Assembly: GCF_016785085.1 (NCBI RefSeq) | Contig: NZ_JAENHO010000004.1 | Location: forward strand, 620,001-684,000 | From: Paractinoplanes lichenicola | Lineage (GTDB): Bacteria; Actinomycetota; Actinomycetes; Mycobacteriales; Micromonosporaceae | Direction of reading: 5' to 3' | Length of the DNA: 64,000 nucleotides | In this document: one piece after another, positions 16,749 through 25,230 of the stretch | Position numbering within the stretch: the first letter of the stretch is position 1 | How the letters are laid out: every line of letters starts with the position of its first letter | Notes under the pieces: generated by a model | The model's input: the letters and a program-made list of their open reading frames with translations, nothing else | Told to the model about the DNA's origin: nothing | The model's database searches: none | Translations under genes and position numbers: made by a program

Positions 16749-18209
16749 CCGTCGTGGCGTCGTCCGGGATCCGCCGGCTCTGGATCGCGTACGGCGTGGT
16801 CAGCGTGGTGCTGACGGCCGTGCGGGTGGTGGTCCCGGAGGGGTCCGCAGCCGCGGCCCTGGTGACGTACTGCTATCCGGTGCTGACGATGGCCGCCATC
16901 GCTGTCGGGGTCCGGGTCAACCGCCCGCCGCGCATGCTGCCCTGGGCCCTGTTGCTGATCCTGTCCCTGGCGGGCGGGATCGGCAACGTGATCATCTCGG
17001 TCTATCTGGTCCGCGGCGGGGTGCCGTTCCCGTCGCCGGCTGACATCTTCTTCCTGGCCGGTTATCCGCTGCTGCTGGCCGGGTTGATGCTGCTGGTCGA
17101 CGGGCTGTCCTGGCGCCGTGACCGGGCCGGCATCCTGGACACGCTGATGGTGACCGGAGGTCTCGGGCTCGGCGTCTGGCTGCTGTTCCTGCGCGACCTG
17201 ATGGCGCCGGCCATGCCGGCTGGTCGCCATCGCCTACCCGCTGGCCGACCTGCTGCTGCTGGCCGGGGTCGTCCGGATGTTCACCTCCGCCGCCCGCCGG
17301 GGCCCGGCGTTCTGGCAGCTCGTCGCGTCCCTCGGCGTCCAGGGCCTGGCCCACGTGGGTTGGGTCTGGCAGTCCTCGCGGGGGGTCAACCACAACGAGC
17401 TGGCACCGGCCTTCGTGGCGAGCGCGCTGCTGCTCGGCGGGGCCGCGCTGCACCCGTCGATGGTGCGGGTGGGCAGCGCGGGCGGGCGGCCCAGCGCGGG
17501 CATCACCCCGCAGCGGGTGCTGCTGATCAGCTCGGCCTGCCTGCTCAGCCCCGTCCTGCTGCTCGTCGACGGCTTGCTCGGGGTGGGCTCGCCCGACTGG
17601 ATGGCCGCGTCGGTGTGCTCCGTCGTGGTCTTCCTGCTGCTGATCGTGCGCATCCTCGGGCTGATGCGCACCGTGCAGGAGCAGTCCGAGCAGCTGGAGT
17701 CGCTCGCCTATCTGGACGGGCTCACCGGGATCCCCAACCGCCGCGCCTGGGACGTCGAGCTCGAGCGCCGGCTCGCGGTGGCCCGCAGGCACGGCAGCAC
17801 CCTCGTCGTCGGGCTGATCGACCTCGACCATTTCAAGAACTACAACGACCTGCTGGGCCACCAGGCCGGCGACGAGCTGCTGCGCAGTGCGGGCTCGGCG
17901 TGGCAGCAACAGCTCCGGGCGGGCGACCTGATCGCCCGCTATGGGGGTGAGGAGTTCGGCCTGGTCATGCACTGCCGGCTCAAGGACGCGGCAATCATCA
18001 TGGACCGCCTGCACGAGGCGACACCCGACGGTCAGACGTTCTCGGCGGGGCTGGCGCAGTGGACGGGTGGGGAGTCGGGCGAGCAGTTGACCGCGCGCGC
18101 CGACGCGGCGCTGTACGCGGCCAAGCGGGAGGGGCGCAACCGCTTCTCCGTCGCCGGTCATCCTTCGTACACCGACCTGCAGGCCGACTTCGTGAGTAGC
18201 CGGCACTGA
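16745..18209 (+). pseudogene. membrane GGDEF diguanylate cyclase gene, frameshifted
   Basis: The N-terminal membrane part (IRRLWIAYGVVSVVLTAV to LLFLRDLMAP) reads in one frame up to about 17205. From 17220 the frame changes and continues through LVAIAYPLADLLLLAGVVR, more helices and an intact GGDEF domain (YLDGLTGIPNRRAWD, RYGGEEFGLVM) to 18209. Corrected, it would be about 487 residues and an active diguanylate cyclase by motif. It is coupled to the upstream GGDEF-EAL gene by a 4-bp overlap. The lesion is a single-base indel, real or technical. Confidence 0.65.
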
Positions 18210-18218
18210 TTGCGCATC

Positions 18219-18271
18219 AACGTTCATCTATTGACAATCGCACCGCGCTTCCTATGCTGTGAACGTTAACA
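18219..18271 (+). promoter_or_regulatory. arabinanase promoter with two LacI-like operators
   Basis: TTGACA (18231-18236), a 16-bp spacer and TATGCT (18253-18258) form a near-consensus sigma-70-type promoter, unusual in this GC-rich DNA. TGTGAACGTTAACA (18258-18271) is a 12/14 dyad overlapping the -10 end, and a second AACGTT-centred site lies at 18219-18224, 43 bp away centre to centre. The dyads resemble LacI-family operators of carbohydrate genes; a looping repressor is inferred. Confidence 0.6.
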
Positions 18272-18295
18272 AACTCGTCACATGTGGAGGCCCCC

Positions 18296-19309
18296 ATGCG
18301 GGTGAAGCTCGTCCTGCCGGTGATCGTCGTCGCCGCCGCGATGTCCGCCGTGGCCATGAATGCGCAGGCCGCCGTGCAAACGGCCGCGCCCGTCGCCGCC
18401 CTGGCCACGCCGACGACGCCACCGGGCTCGTACCCCAACCCGGGTGTGGTGACCGGGGCGACCGGCACCCATGACCCCACAATGGTCAAGACGCCCGCGG
18501 GCACGTACATAGTCGCGCAGACCGGCAACAACATCGCGCTGACCACGTCGACCGACCGCACCGCCTTCCGGGCGGCCGGCGCGGCCTTCCCGAGCGGCGC
18601 GCCCTGGACCACGACCTACACCGGGGGCAGCGCCAACCTGTGGGCGCCCGACATCTCGTACCACAACGGCCAGTACTACATGTATTACTCGGCCTCCACG
18701 TTCGGCTCCAACCGGTCGGCGATCTTCCTGGCCACCAGCCCGACCGGGGCCTCCGGCAGCTGGACCAACCGGGGCCTGGTGATCGAGTCGCGCACGTCCG
18801 ACAACTTCAACGCGATCGACCCCAACCTGTTCATCGACGCCAGTGGGCGTTGGTGGCTCAACTTCGGCTCGTTCTGGTCGGGGCTGCAGCAGATCGCGCT
18901 CAACCCGTCGACCGGGCTGCGCTCCGACTCGAGCCTGCGGCTGATCGCCGGTCGCAACGGCGGGGCGATCGAGGCGCCGTACATGTTCAAGCACGGCTCC
19001 TACTACTACCTGTGGGTGTCGTTCGACCGCTGCTGCCAGGGCGCGGCCAGCACCTACCGGATCATGGTGGGCCGCTCGACCAGCCCGAACGGGCCCTTCG
19101 TCGACCGCAACGGCACCCGGCTGGCCTCCGGCGGCGGCACCCAGGTGCTGGCCGGGCACGGCAGCATCCACGGGCCGGGACACCAGGCCGTGCTGGCCGA
19201 CACCGACGCCGAGGTGCTGGTCTACCACTACTACCAGGACAACGGCGCGTCCAAGCTCGGGATCAACCTCATCGGCTACGACACGGCCGGCTGGCCGTTC
19301 GTCTACTGA
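18296..19309 (+). CDS. secreted GH43 arabinan endo-1,5-alpha-L-arabinosidase
   Basis: A 337-residue exported enzyme. A signal peptide (residues 1-26, ending AQAA) is followed by a single five-bladed GH43 domain. The catalytic triad is visible: base Asp in THDPTMV, pKa-tuning Asp in FNAIDPNLFID and acid Glu in GAIEAPYMF. WAPDISYHNGQYYMYYSAS is typical of GH43 subfamily 5 endo-arabinanases. GGAGG lies 5 bases before the ATG. It forms an operon with the second GH43 gene, together breaking down arabinan side chains of pectin. Confidence 0.9.
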   Translation: MRVKLVLPVIVVAAAMSAVAMNAQAAVQTAAPVAALATPTTPPGSYPNPGVVTGATGTHDPTMVKTPAGTYIVAQTGNNIALTTSTDRTAFRAAGAAFPSGAPWTTTYTGGSANLWAPDISYHNGQYYMYYSASTFGSNRSAIFLATSPTGASGSWTNRGLVIESRTSDNFNAIDPNLFIDASGRWWLNFGSFWSGLQQIALNPSTGLRSDSSLRLIAGRNGGAIEAPYMFKHGSYYYLWVSFDRCCQGAASTYRIMVGRSTSPNGPFVDRNGTRLASGGGTQVLAGHGSIHGPGHQAVLADTDAEVLVYHYYQDNGASKLGINLIGYDTAGWPFVY

Positions 19310-19321
19310 GGGAGAGCCTTG

Positions 19322-20773
19322 ATGCGCACGCTCCGCACCGCCCTCGTCCTGCTGCTGGCCGCGATCGGCACCGCCGCCGTGGTCACCGAGGCCCAGGCCG
19401 CCACGGTCACCCCCGGCACCCCGTACGTGCTGGTCAACCGCAACAGCGGCAAGGCCCTCGACGTCTACAACCTGGCCACCACCGACGGCGCCGCGATCAA
19501 CCAGTACGCCCGCAACGACGGCGCCTGGCAGCAGTGGAAGTTCCTCGACTCCGGCGGCGGCTGGTATCGGGTGCAGTCGGTGCACAGCGGCAAGGTCCTC
19601 GACCTTCCCACCAGCGCCGACGGCGTCCAGCTGGTGCAGAACACCGACCGCAACGACGCCCGGCAGCAGTTCCGGCTGGCCGACTCGGCCGGCGGCCTGG
19701 TCCGGCTGATCAACCGCAGCAGCGGCAAGGCCCTCGACGTGTGGGAGTGGTCGACCGCCGACGGCGCGAAAGTCTCGCAGTTCCAGGATCTCGACGGCGC
19801 CAACCAGCAGTGGCAGCTGATCGCGCTCGGCTCGGCCGCCCGCACGTTCACCAACCCCATCAAGCGCAACGGCCCGGACCCGTGGCTGCAGTACTACAAC
19901 GGCTACTACTACCTGGCCACCACGACGTGGAACTCGACCATCACCATGCGCCGCTCGACGACGCTGGCCGGGCTCGCGTCGGCGGCCGACCAGGTCGTGT
20001 TCAACCTCGCCGGCCGCGCCAACGGCTGCTGCAACATGTGGGCGCCGGAGTTCCACCTGCTCAACGGCCGGTGGTATCTGTACTACGTGGCCGGGCAGAA
20101 CGTCTCCGACTACAACCCGACGCAGCGGCTGCACGTGCTCGAGAGCTCGGGCAGCGACCCCATGGGCCCGTACGCCTTGAAGGCCGACCTCGGCGGCGAC
20201 TGGCAGCTCGACGCGAGCGTGCTCAAGGTGGGCAGCAACCTCTACCTGATGGGCACGTACGGCGGGGACGGCGCCGGGCAGAGCAACTTCATCCAGCGCC
20301 TGACCAACCCGTACACGCTCAGTGGTTCGAGGGTGCGCCTGAGCTCGCCGACGCTGTCGTGGGAGCGGCAGACCGGCGCGGTCAACGAGGGCCCGGAACC
20401 TTTGTACCGCAACGGCAAAGTGATGGTCGTCTACTCGGCTTCGGCCTGCTGGGGCCCGGACTACAAGCTCGGCCTGCTCACCCTGACCGGCACCGACCCG
20501 ATGAACCCGGCCCACTGGACCAAGAGCCCCAACCCGGTGTTCCAGCGCAGCGACGCCAACAGCGTTTTCGCGCCGGGCCACAACGGATTCTTCAAGAGCC
20601 CCGACGGTACGGAGGACTGGATCGTCTACCACGCCAACGACTCAGCGGGCGGCGGCTGCGACATGAACCGCTCCACCCGCGCCCAGAAGTTCACGTGGAA
20701 CGCCGACGGCACACCCAACTTCGGCACCCCCGTACGGCTCGGGGTCACGCTGACCGCCCCGTCGGGAGAATAA
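19322..20773 (+). CDS. secreted GH43 arabinofuranosidase with ricin-type (CBM13) domain
   Basis: A 483-residue exported enzyme: signal peptide (about residues 1-27), a ricin B-type carbohydrate-binding module with repeated SGKALDV and QQW motifs (about 30-165), then a GH43 catalytic domain (RNGPDPWLQYYNGYYYL, WAPEFHLLNGRWYLYYVAG, GPEPLYRNGKVMVVYS). GPDPW carries the base Asp and NEGPE the acid Glu. It probably acts on oligosaccharides released by the upstream endo-arabinanase. GGGAG precedes the ATG; a TTG codon directly before it is a less likely start. Confidence 0.88.
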   Translation: MRTLRTALVLLLAAIGTAAVVTEAQAATVTPGTPYVLVNRNSGKALDVYNLATTDGAAINQYARNDGAWQQWKFLDSGGGWYRVQSVHSGKVLDLPTSADGVQLVQNTDRNDARQQFRLADSAGGLVRLINRSSGKALDVWEWSTADGAKVSQFQDLDGANQQWQLIALGSAARTFTNPIKRNGPDPWLQYYNGYYYLATTTWNSTITMRRSTTLAGLASAADQVVFNLAGRANGCCNMWAPEFHLLNGRWYLYYVAGQNVSDYNPTQRLHVLESSGSDPMGPYALKADLGGDWQLDASVLKVGSNLYLMGTYGGDGAGQSNFIQRLTNPYTLSGSRVRLSSPTLSWERQTGAVNEGPEPLYRNGKVMVVYSASACWGPDYKLGLLTLTGTDPMNPAHWTKSPNPVFQRSDANSVFAPGHNGFFKSPDGTEDWIVYHANDSAGGGCDMNRSTRAQKFTWNADGTPNFGTPVRLGVTLTAPSGE

Positions 20774-20780
20774 TCGCCGC

Positions 20781-21524
20781 ATGACGCGACCGCCGGTGGG
20801 CTGGACAGCACTCGAGCAGTGGGGTGGCGACGCTACCCGTATCGAGAAGCTCACCGGCGGCGTCGCCAACGACGTGTGGAGCGTGCGCGTCAACGGCGAA
20901 CTGGCGGTCGGCCGCCTCGGCACCAGAAGCGACGCCGACCTCGCGTGGGAGACCGACCTGATCCGGCACCTCGACCGTGCGGGCCTGACCGTGCCGGTGC
21001 CGATCCCCACGACCGACGGCCGATTGTTCGCCGACGGCATGGTCGTCATGACCTACCTGGAGGGCGGCCCGCCCGAGACCCCGGCCGACTGGCAGCGCGT
21101 GGCCGAGGTGCTGCGCGACGTGCACCGGCTGACTCTGGGTTGGCCGCAACGCCCCGGCTGGAAATCCTCGACCGACCTGCTGCACGCCGAGACCGGCACC
21201 AAGACAGACCTCCGCGCGATGCCGCCGGAAGCCGTGACCCGCTGCCGGGGGGCCTGGGCGCGGCTGGCCGGTCGCCCGGCCAGCGTCGTGCACGGCAACC
21301 CGGCCAACCCCGGCAACGTCCGTGTGACCGCCGACCGGGTCGCGCTGATCGACTGGGACGAGGCCCACGTCGACGTGTCCCTGCTCGACCTCGTCCTGCC
21401 CGGCAACGCGGCCGCCCTCGACCCCGTCACCCACGACATCGCCGCGCAAGCCTCCGCCGCGTGGGAGGCCACGGTCGCCTGGCACAGCGACTACGCGGTC
21501 GGGCGCCTGGCCGAGGTGCGATAA
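20781..21524 (+). CDS. aminoglycoside phosphotransferase-like protein with altered active site
   Basis: A 247-residue APH/choline-kinase-fold protein: nucleotide loop LTGGVANDVWSV at residues 25-36, and a hinge at MTYLEGGP. The Brenner motif reads VVHGNPANPGNVRV, where active kinases have HGD, so the catalytic Asp is replaced by Asn. The following metal-binding DWDEAH is intact. It may be a pseudokinase or have lost activity. The end overlaps the convergent LysR gene by 34 bp. Confidence 0.75.
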   Translation: MTRPPVGWTALEQWGGDATRIEKLTGGVANDVWSVRVNGELAVGRLGTRSDADLAWETDLIRHLDRAGLTVPVPIPTTDGRLFADGMVVMTYLEGGPPETPADWQRVAEVLRDVHRLTLGWPQRPGWKSSTDLLHAETGTKTDLRAMPPEAVTRCRGAWARLAGRPASVVHGNPANPGNVRVTADRVALIDWDEAHVDVSLLDLVLPGNAAALDPVTHDIAAQASAAWEATVAWHSDYAVGRLAEVR

Positions 21525-22396
21525 GTCGTCTGCCGGCCCAGCACGAACTGGGCGAACCGGCGGGCGGCCGGTGTCTGCTCGCCCGGCGCGGGCAGCACGA
21601 GGGTCCACCGCTGCTCGATCGTCACGTCGGCGAGGGGGACGACGGCGACGGCGGTGCCGACCAGGCCTTCGGGCACGAGGGCGACCCCCATGCCCGCGGA
21701 CACCAGGTCGACCAGCATCGACCATTCGTTGACGGTGCAGGCGATCTCGCGGGTGAGATGCCGCTCGGCGAAGATCGCGTCCGTGCGGGCCCGCGTGCCC
21801 GAGCCGGGCTGCATCTCGACGAAGCGCTCCGCGGCCAGGTCGGCCAGGCGCACCTTGGTGGCCCGCGCGAGCCGGTGGCCGGCCGGGACGATCGCCTGCA
21901 GCGCCGTGGTGCTGATCGGATAGACGTCGAACACGTCCGCCCGTGCCGGTGACGCGGTCAGCGCGCAGTCGAGCCCGGCCGCGGCGAGCCGATCGAGCAT
22001 CTGCGCGTCGGACAGCTGCTCCACGGTGACGTCGAGCCCGGGGTGCGCCTGCGCGAAGGCGCTCAGCCACTCGAGAAACGGGCAGCCCGTGCCGGAGGTC
22101 TGCGCCATGCCCACCGACAGCCGCCCGGAGATCACCGACGCCACATCCCGTACGGCTTTGCGCCCGTCCTCCGCGGCCCGCAGCGCCCGCCGGGCCTCGG
22201 GCAGCAGCGCCTCGCCCTCGGCGGTCAGCGTCACCGGGCGGCTCCCGCGCCGCACCAGCGCCGCCCCCACGTCCTGTTCGAGCCCGCGGATCGACGACGA
22301 CAGCCCCGACTGCACGATCAGCTCGCGGGCCGCCGCCCGGGTGAAGCTGCGTTCCTCGGCGAGCGCGACGAAGTGTTTGAGCTGCCGCAGTTCCAT
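21491..22396 (-). CDS. LysR family transcriptional regulator
   Basis: A 301-residue LysR protein: MELRQLKHFVALAEERSFTR at the N-terminus and the HTH at about residues 18-60, followed by an effector domain (SGRLSVGMAQTSGTGCPFLE onward). It is divergent from the SnoaL-like gene at 22515, the probable target, and a 15-bp dyad stands 11 bp before its ATG. Inducer unknown. Confidence 0.9.
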   Translation of the reverse strand: MELRQLKHFVALAEERSFTRAAARELIVQSGLSSSIRGLEQDVGAALVRRGSRPVTLTAEGEALLPEARRALRAAEDGRKAVRDVASVISGRLSVGMAQTSGTGCPFLEWLSAFAQAHPGLDVTVEQLSDAQMLDRLAAAGLDCALTASPARADVFDVYPISTTALQAIVPAGHRLARATKVRLADLAAERFVEMQPGSGTRARTDAIFAERHLTREIACTVNEWSMLVDLVSAGMGVALVPEGLVGTAVAVVPLADVTIEQRWTLVLPAPGEQTPAARRFAQFVLGRQTTYRTSARRPTA

Positions 22397-22406
22397 GCAC
22401 GTGATT

Positions 22407-22421
22407 ATCTCGTACGGAGAT
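22407..22421. promoter_or_regulatory. candidate LysR box
   Basis: ATCTC-GTACG-GAGAT is a perfect 5-bp-arm inverted repeat with a T-N11-A-like layout, located between the divergent LysR and SnoaL-like genes. This is the standard position of a LysR recognition site. Confidence 0.5.
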
Positions 22422-22514
22422 GGTTTCCAGCAATTTATGCTGCGCCGGAGCAGGAAGGCTGTCTCCGCGGCATCGGTTCGTGATGGATGAAGCCCGCACC
22501 CGAAAGGTGACCCG

Positions 22515-23330
22515 ATGCCCTCCGAAGCGCACGACCTGTTCCACCGCCTGTTCACGGCCAAGACCGCCCGCGACGTCGACGCGACCCACGCCTTCTTCCA
22601 CCCGGACCGCACCTTCTACGCCGACGCCGCGCTGGGCTGGGTCTGGCCGACCAGCGAAGCCCTGCGCGCGGTGTGGGCCGAATACATGCCGGCCTGGCCG
22701 GACGGGGCCCGCTCCTACCCGACCCGCATCCTCGGCGACACCACCAGCGCGATCGTTTTCATGACCGACACCCCCGAACTGTTCGGCGGCGAGATCCGCG
22801 CCATCGCCCCCATCGACTTCGCCGACGGCCGCATCGTCCGCTGGATCGACTACTGGGACGCCCGCAACTTCGGCGCCGCCCAGGCCGCCGGCATGCGCAC
22901 CCCGCCCGAGCAGTACCCCGACCTGTACGCCGCCCTGCCCGCCCGCACGCCCACCCGGATCGACGAGGTGGCGGCCGCCCTGCACGAATCGCTTGCCACG
23001 GGGGAGCCCGCCGCCTTGTTCGCCGCGGAAGCCGTCTTCGAGGACCTCACGCTGCGCACGACCATCCGGGGCCATGCCGCGATCGGCCGCTACTTCAGCC
23101 GGGCCGCGAAATCCCTCCCGTACGGCCCCGGCGCGCAACTGCGTCACGTCGTCGGCACCGACCTGGGCGGCGGCTACGAGTGGCAGTCGACGGGCCCGGT
23201 CCCGCGCGGCGTCACCGCCCTGGAACTCACCCCCGACGCTGCGATCGACCGCATGACCACAGTCTGGGACGGCGCCCTGCTACCCGACGACGCCCTGCTC
23301 GCCCTGGCCGCCTGCGCCGTGGACGTGTGA
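22515..23330 (+). CDS. two-domain SnoaL/NTF2-like protein
   Basis: A 271-residue protein with two SnoaL-like (NTF2-fold) halves, residues about 1-135 and 145-271. The first reads HDLFHRLFTAKTARDVDATH with DFADGRIVRWIDYWDARNF; the second is introduced by RIDEVAAALHESLATG. NTF2-like proteins are small cavity enzymes or ligand binders (isomerases, cyclases). It is divergent from a LysR regulator that probably controls it. The 3' end overlaps the convergent TetR gene by 51 bp. Confidence 0.75.
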   Translation: MPSEAHDLFHRLFTAKTARDVDATHAFFHPDRTFYADAALGWVWPTSEALRAVWAEYMPAWPDGARSYPTRILGDTTSAIVFMTDTPELFGGEIRAIAPIDFADGRIVRWIDYWDARNFGAAQAAGMRTPPEQYPDLYAALPARTPTRIDEVAAALHESLATGEPAALFAAEAVFEDLTLRTTIRGHAAIGRYFSRAAKSLPYGPGAQLRHVVGTDLGGGYEWQSTGPVPRGVTALELTPDAAIDRMTTVWDGALLPDDALLALAACAVDV

Positions 23331-23933
23331 CAGTCGCAGGCCGACCAGCTTGACCAGGAAACGGTCGAGCTGGTCGGTCACCGGCGGCCAGGGCAGATCG
23401 GGCTCGTTGATGCGCTGGGCCAGCATGCCGTTCACGGCGGTGCGCAGATCGACGGCCACGGTGAGCGCGTCGTCGGGCGGGGCTGCGCCGGCGTCCATGC
23501 AGCGTTGCACGGCGGCGCGGGTGCGTTCGACCATGACTTCCTTGAACGGCATGCCTAGGCGGCGGTGGACACCGCTTTCGTGAAGCACCTTGTAGAGGCC
23601 CGGGTGAGCCTGGGCCCATTCGCACTGAGCCACGATGCGGGCCCGCAATTGGGCGGCGGGATGGTGATCGTGGGCGGCCTCGGCGGCATCACCGACGGCG
23701 ACCAGCTCCTCGTGGCAGCGCTGGGCGGCGGCCAACACGAGCGCGTCACGGTCGGGAAAGTAGAGGTAGACCGAGGTCGCGGCGACAGAGACGGCACGCG
23801 CGACCGCACGCAGCGACAGCGCCTGGTCGTCGCCGAGCTCGTCCAGCAGACGCACACCGGCCGCCAGGACCTCCTCGCGAAGCAGTTCACCGCGCCCACG
23901 GGTGTTCTGCTTGCGCCGGCCCGTGGTGTCCAT
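23280..23933 (-). CDS. TetR family transcriptional regulator
   Basis: A 217-residue TetR protein: HTH at residues 18-62 (LSLRAVARAVSVAATSVYLYFPDRDALVLAA), with a C-terminal domain of the TetR_C_33-like type (AHPGLYKVLHE). It is divergent from the GlcG/HbpS-like gene across 93 bp, in which a GGTCC-5-GGACC dyad lies. The target is probably that gene and the following acetyltransferase. Confidence 0.9.
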   Translation of the reverse strand: MDTTGRRKQNTRGRGELLREEVLAAGVRLLDELGDDQALSLRAVARAVSVAATSVYLYFPDRDALVLAAAQRCHEELVAVGDAAEAAHDHHPAAQLRARIVAQCEWAQAHPGLYKVLHESGVHRRLGMPFKEVMVERTRAAVQRCMDAGAAPPDDALTVAVDLRTAVNGMLAQRINEPDLPWPPVTDQLDRFLVKLVGLRLSHVHGAGGQGEQGVVG

Positions 23934-23987
23934 CCCGCCGAGAATAGCCGGACCCTATTGCGCTACAGGTGTATTCCAATCCTGCTG

Positions 23988-24002
23988 GGTCCATCAAGGA
24001 CC
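23988..24002. promoter_or_regulatory. inverted repeat before the GlcG-like gene
   Basis: GGTCC-ATCAA-GGACC lies 24 bp before the start of the GlcG/HbpS-like gene and 55 bp from the divergent TetR start. It is a possible TetR operator, or a short hairpin in the leader. Confidence 0.3.
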
Positions 24003-24026
24003 GTTGCACAACGCAGGGGGAACGCC

Positions 24027-24434
24027 ATGCCGCTCACGCTCCACGAGGCTCAGACCGTCATCGCCGGCGCCCACGAGCGCGCCGCCGAGCTGGCCGCATC
24101 GGTCACGGTGGCGGTCGTTGACGAAGGCGGGCACCTGCAAGCCCTCGGCCGGATGAACGGCGCACCGCCGCTCTCCGCGCAGATCGCCGAGGCCAAGGCG
24201 GCCACCGTCGCCCTGTTCCGCCGCGACGGGGCCGCGCTGCGCACCATGCAGGAGAGCTCGCCAGCCTTTTTCGCCCAGCTTGACCGGGCCGTACGGGTGC
24301 GGATTCTGACGGGTGCGGGCGCGGCGCTCCTCATGCGCGGGGACACCGTGCTCGGCGCGCTGGCGGTGAGCGGCGGGGCGGTGCCCGGGCAGGACGACGA
24401 ATGCGCTGGAGCCGCGCTGGCCGTCCTCGGATAA
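24027..24434 (+). CDS. GlcG/HbpS family protein
   Basis: A 135-residue protein of the HbpS-like/GlcG (PduO-C) fold: VAVVDEGGHLQALGRMNGAP near the N-terminus, IAEAKAATVALF, and a glycine-rich C-terminus (GALAVSGGAVPGQDDECAGAA). Some homologues bind haem or cobalamin; others are uncharacterised. GGGGG precedes the ATG. It is divergent from TetR and 7 bp upstream of the AAC(3)-like gene. Confidence 0.85.
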   Translation: MPLTLHEAQTVIAGAHERAAELAASVTVAVVDEGGHLQALGRMNGAPPLSAQIAEAKAATVALFRRDGAALRTMQESSPAFFAQLDRAVRVRILTGAGAALLMRGDTVLGALAVSGGAVPGQDDECAGAALAVLG

Positions 24435-24441
24435 TGGCCGG

Positions 24442-25230
24442 ATGACGCAGGCGCTTCCGCATACCACCGGCACGCTGGCCGCCGACCTTCGCGCCTTGGG
24501 GCTGGCGGCCGGGGACATGGTGATCGTGCATTCGTCGATGCGCGCGGTCGGGTCCCTGGCCGGTGGTGTGCAGGCGGTCGTCCAGGCCTTGCTCGACGTG
24601 CTGACTCCGGACGGGACGCTGATCGTGCCCACGCACACGCCGTCCAACTCCGACCCGGCAGAGTGGAGCAAGCCGCCCGTCCCGCCCTCGTGGTGGCCGG
24701 TGATCCGCGAGCAGAGCCCCGGTTTCGACCCGGCCCGCACCCCCAGCCAGTGGATGGGGGTGCTGCCGGAGGTCGTCCGGGCCTGGCCGGGAGCGGTGCG
24801 CAGCAGTCACCCGCAGGTGTCGTTCGCCGCGCTGGGCGGCCAGGCGGTCGCCGTCGTGGGGGAGCACCCGCTCGAGGACGGGCTGGGCGAGCTTTCCCCG
24901 CTCGGGGCGCTCTACCGGGCGTACGGGAAGGTCTTGCTCCTGGGGTGCGGGCACGGCCGCAACACCTCACTGCACCTGGCCGAATGCCGCCAGAAGCCGC
25001 CCGTGCTGGTCGAGCACGGCGCCGCGGTCCGCGAGCCGTCGGGTGGCAGCCGCTGGGTCACCTGGACGGCGCCGGACGCCGACGCGTCGGACTTCGAGCA
25101 GCTCGGCGCCGCCTACGAGGCCGAGAACGGCGTGCTCCTGGGCAAGGTCGGCAACGCCGAGTGCCGCCTGATGCCGCAGCGCGCCCTGGTCGACTTCGCC
25201 ACGAGGTGGCTGGGCAGTCACCGGGTCTGA
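24442..25230 (+). CDS. aminoglycoside N(3)-acetyltransferase family protein
   Basis: A 262-residue member of the AAC(3)/antibiotic NAT family: DMVIVHSSMRAVGSLAGG at residues 25-42, DGTLIVPTHTPS, MGVLPEVVRAWPGAVRSSHP, and LLLGCGHGRNTSLHLAE with the catalytic His. These enzymes acetylate the 3-amino group of aminoglycosides using acetyl-CoA. Chromosomal actinobacterial members often have other or unknown substrates, so resistance is only a possibility. It follows the GlcG-like gene by 7 bp and ends 13 bp inside a convergent gene. Confidence 0.85.
   Translation: MTQALPHTTGTLAADLRALGLAAGDMVIVHSSMRAVGSLAGGVQAVVQALLDVLTPDGTLIVPTHTPSNSDPAEWSKPPVPPSWWPVIREQSPGFDPARTPSQWMGVLPEVVRAWPGAVRSSHPQVSFAALGGQAVAVVGEHPLEDGLGELSPLGALYRAYGKVLLLGCGHGRNTSLHLAECRQKPPVLVEHGAAVREPSGGSRWVTWTAPDADASDFEQLGAAYEAENGVLLGKVGNAECRLMPQRALVDFATRWLGSHRV

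Noticed and set aside
18278..20632. 784-codon open frame antisense to the two GH43 genes
   Set aside because: Val/Gly/Arg-rich shadow frame; both GH43 genes opposite have signal peptides, ribosome-binding sites and catalytic residues.
24442..25230. Certain aminoglycoside resistance gene
   Set aside because: Family membership is clear, but chromosomal members often lack resistance activity; no resistance island or IS flanks it.
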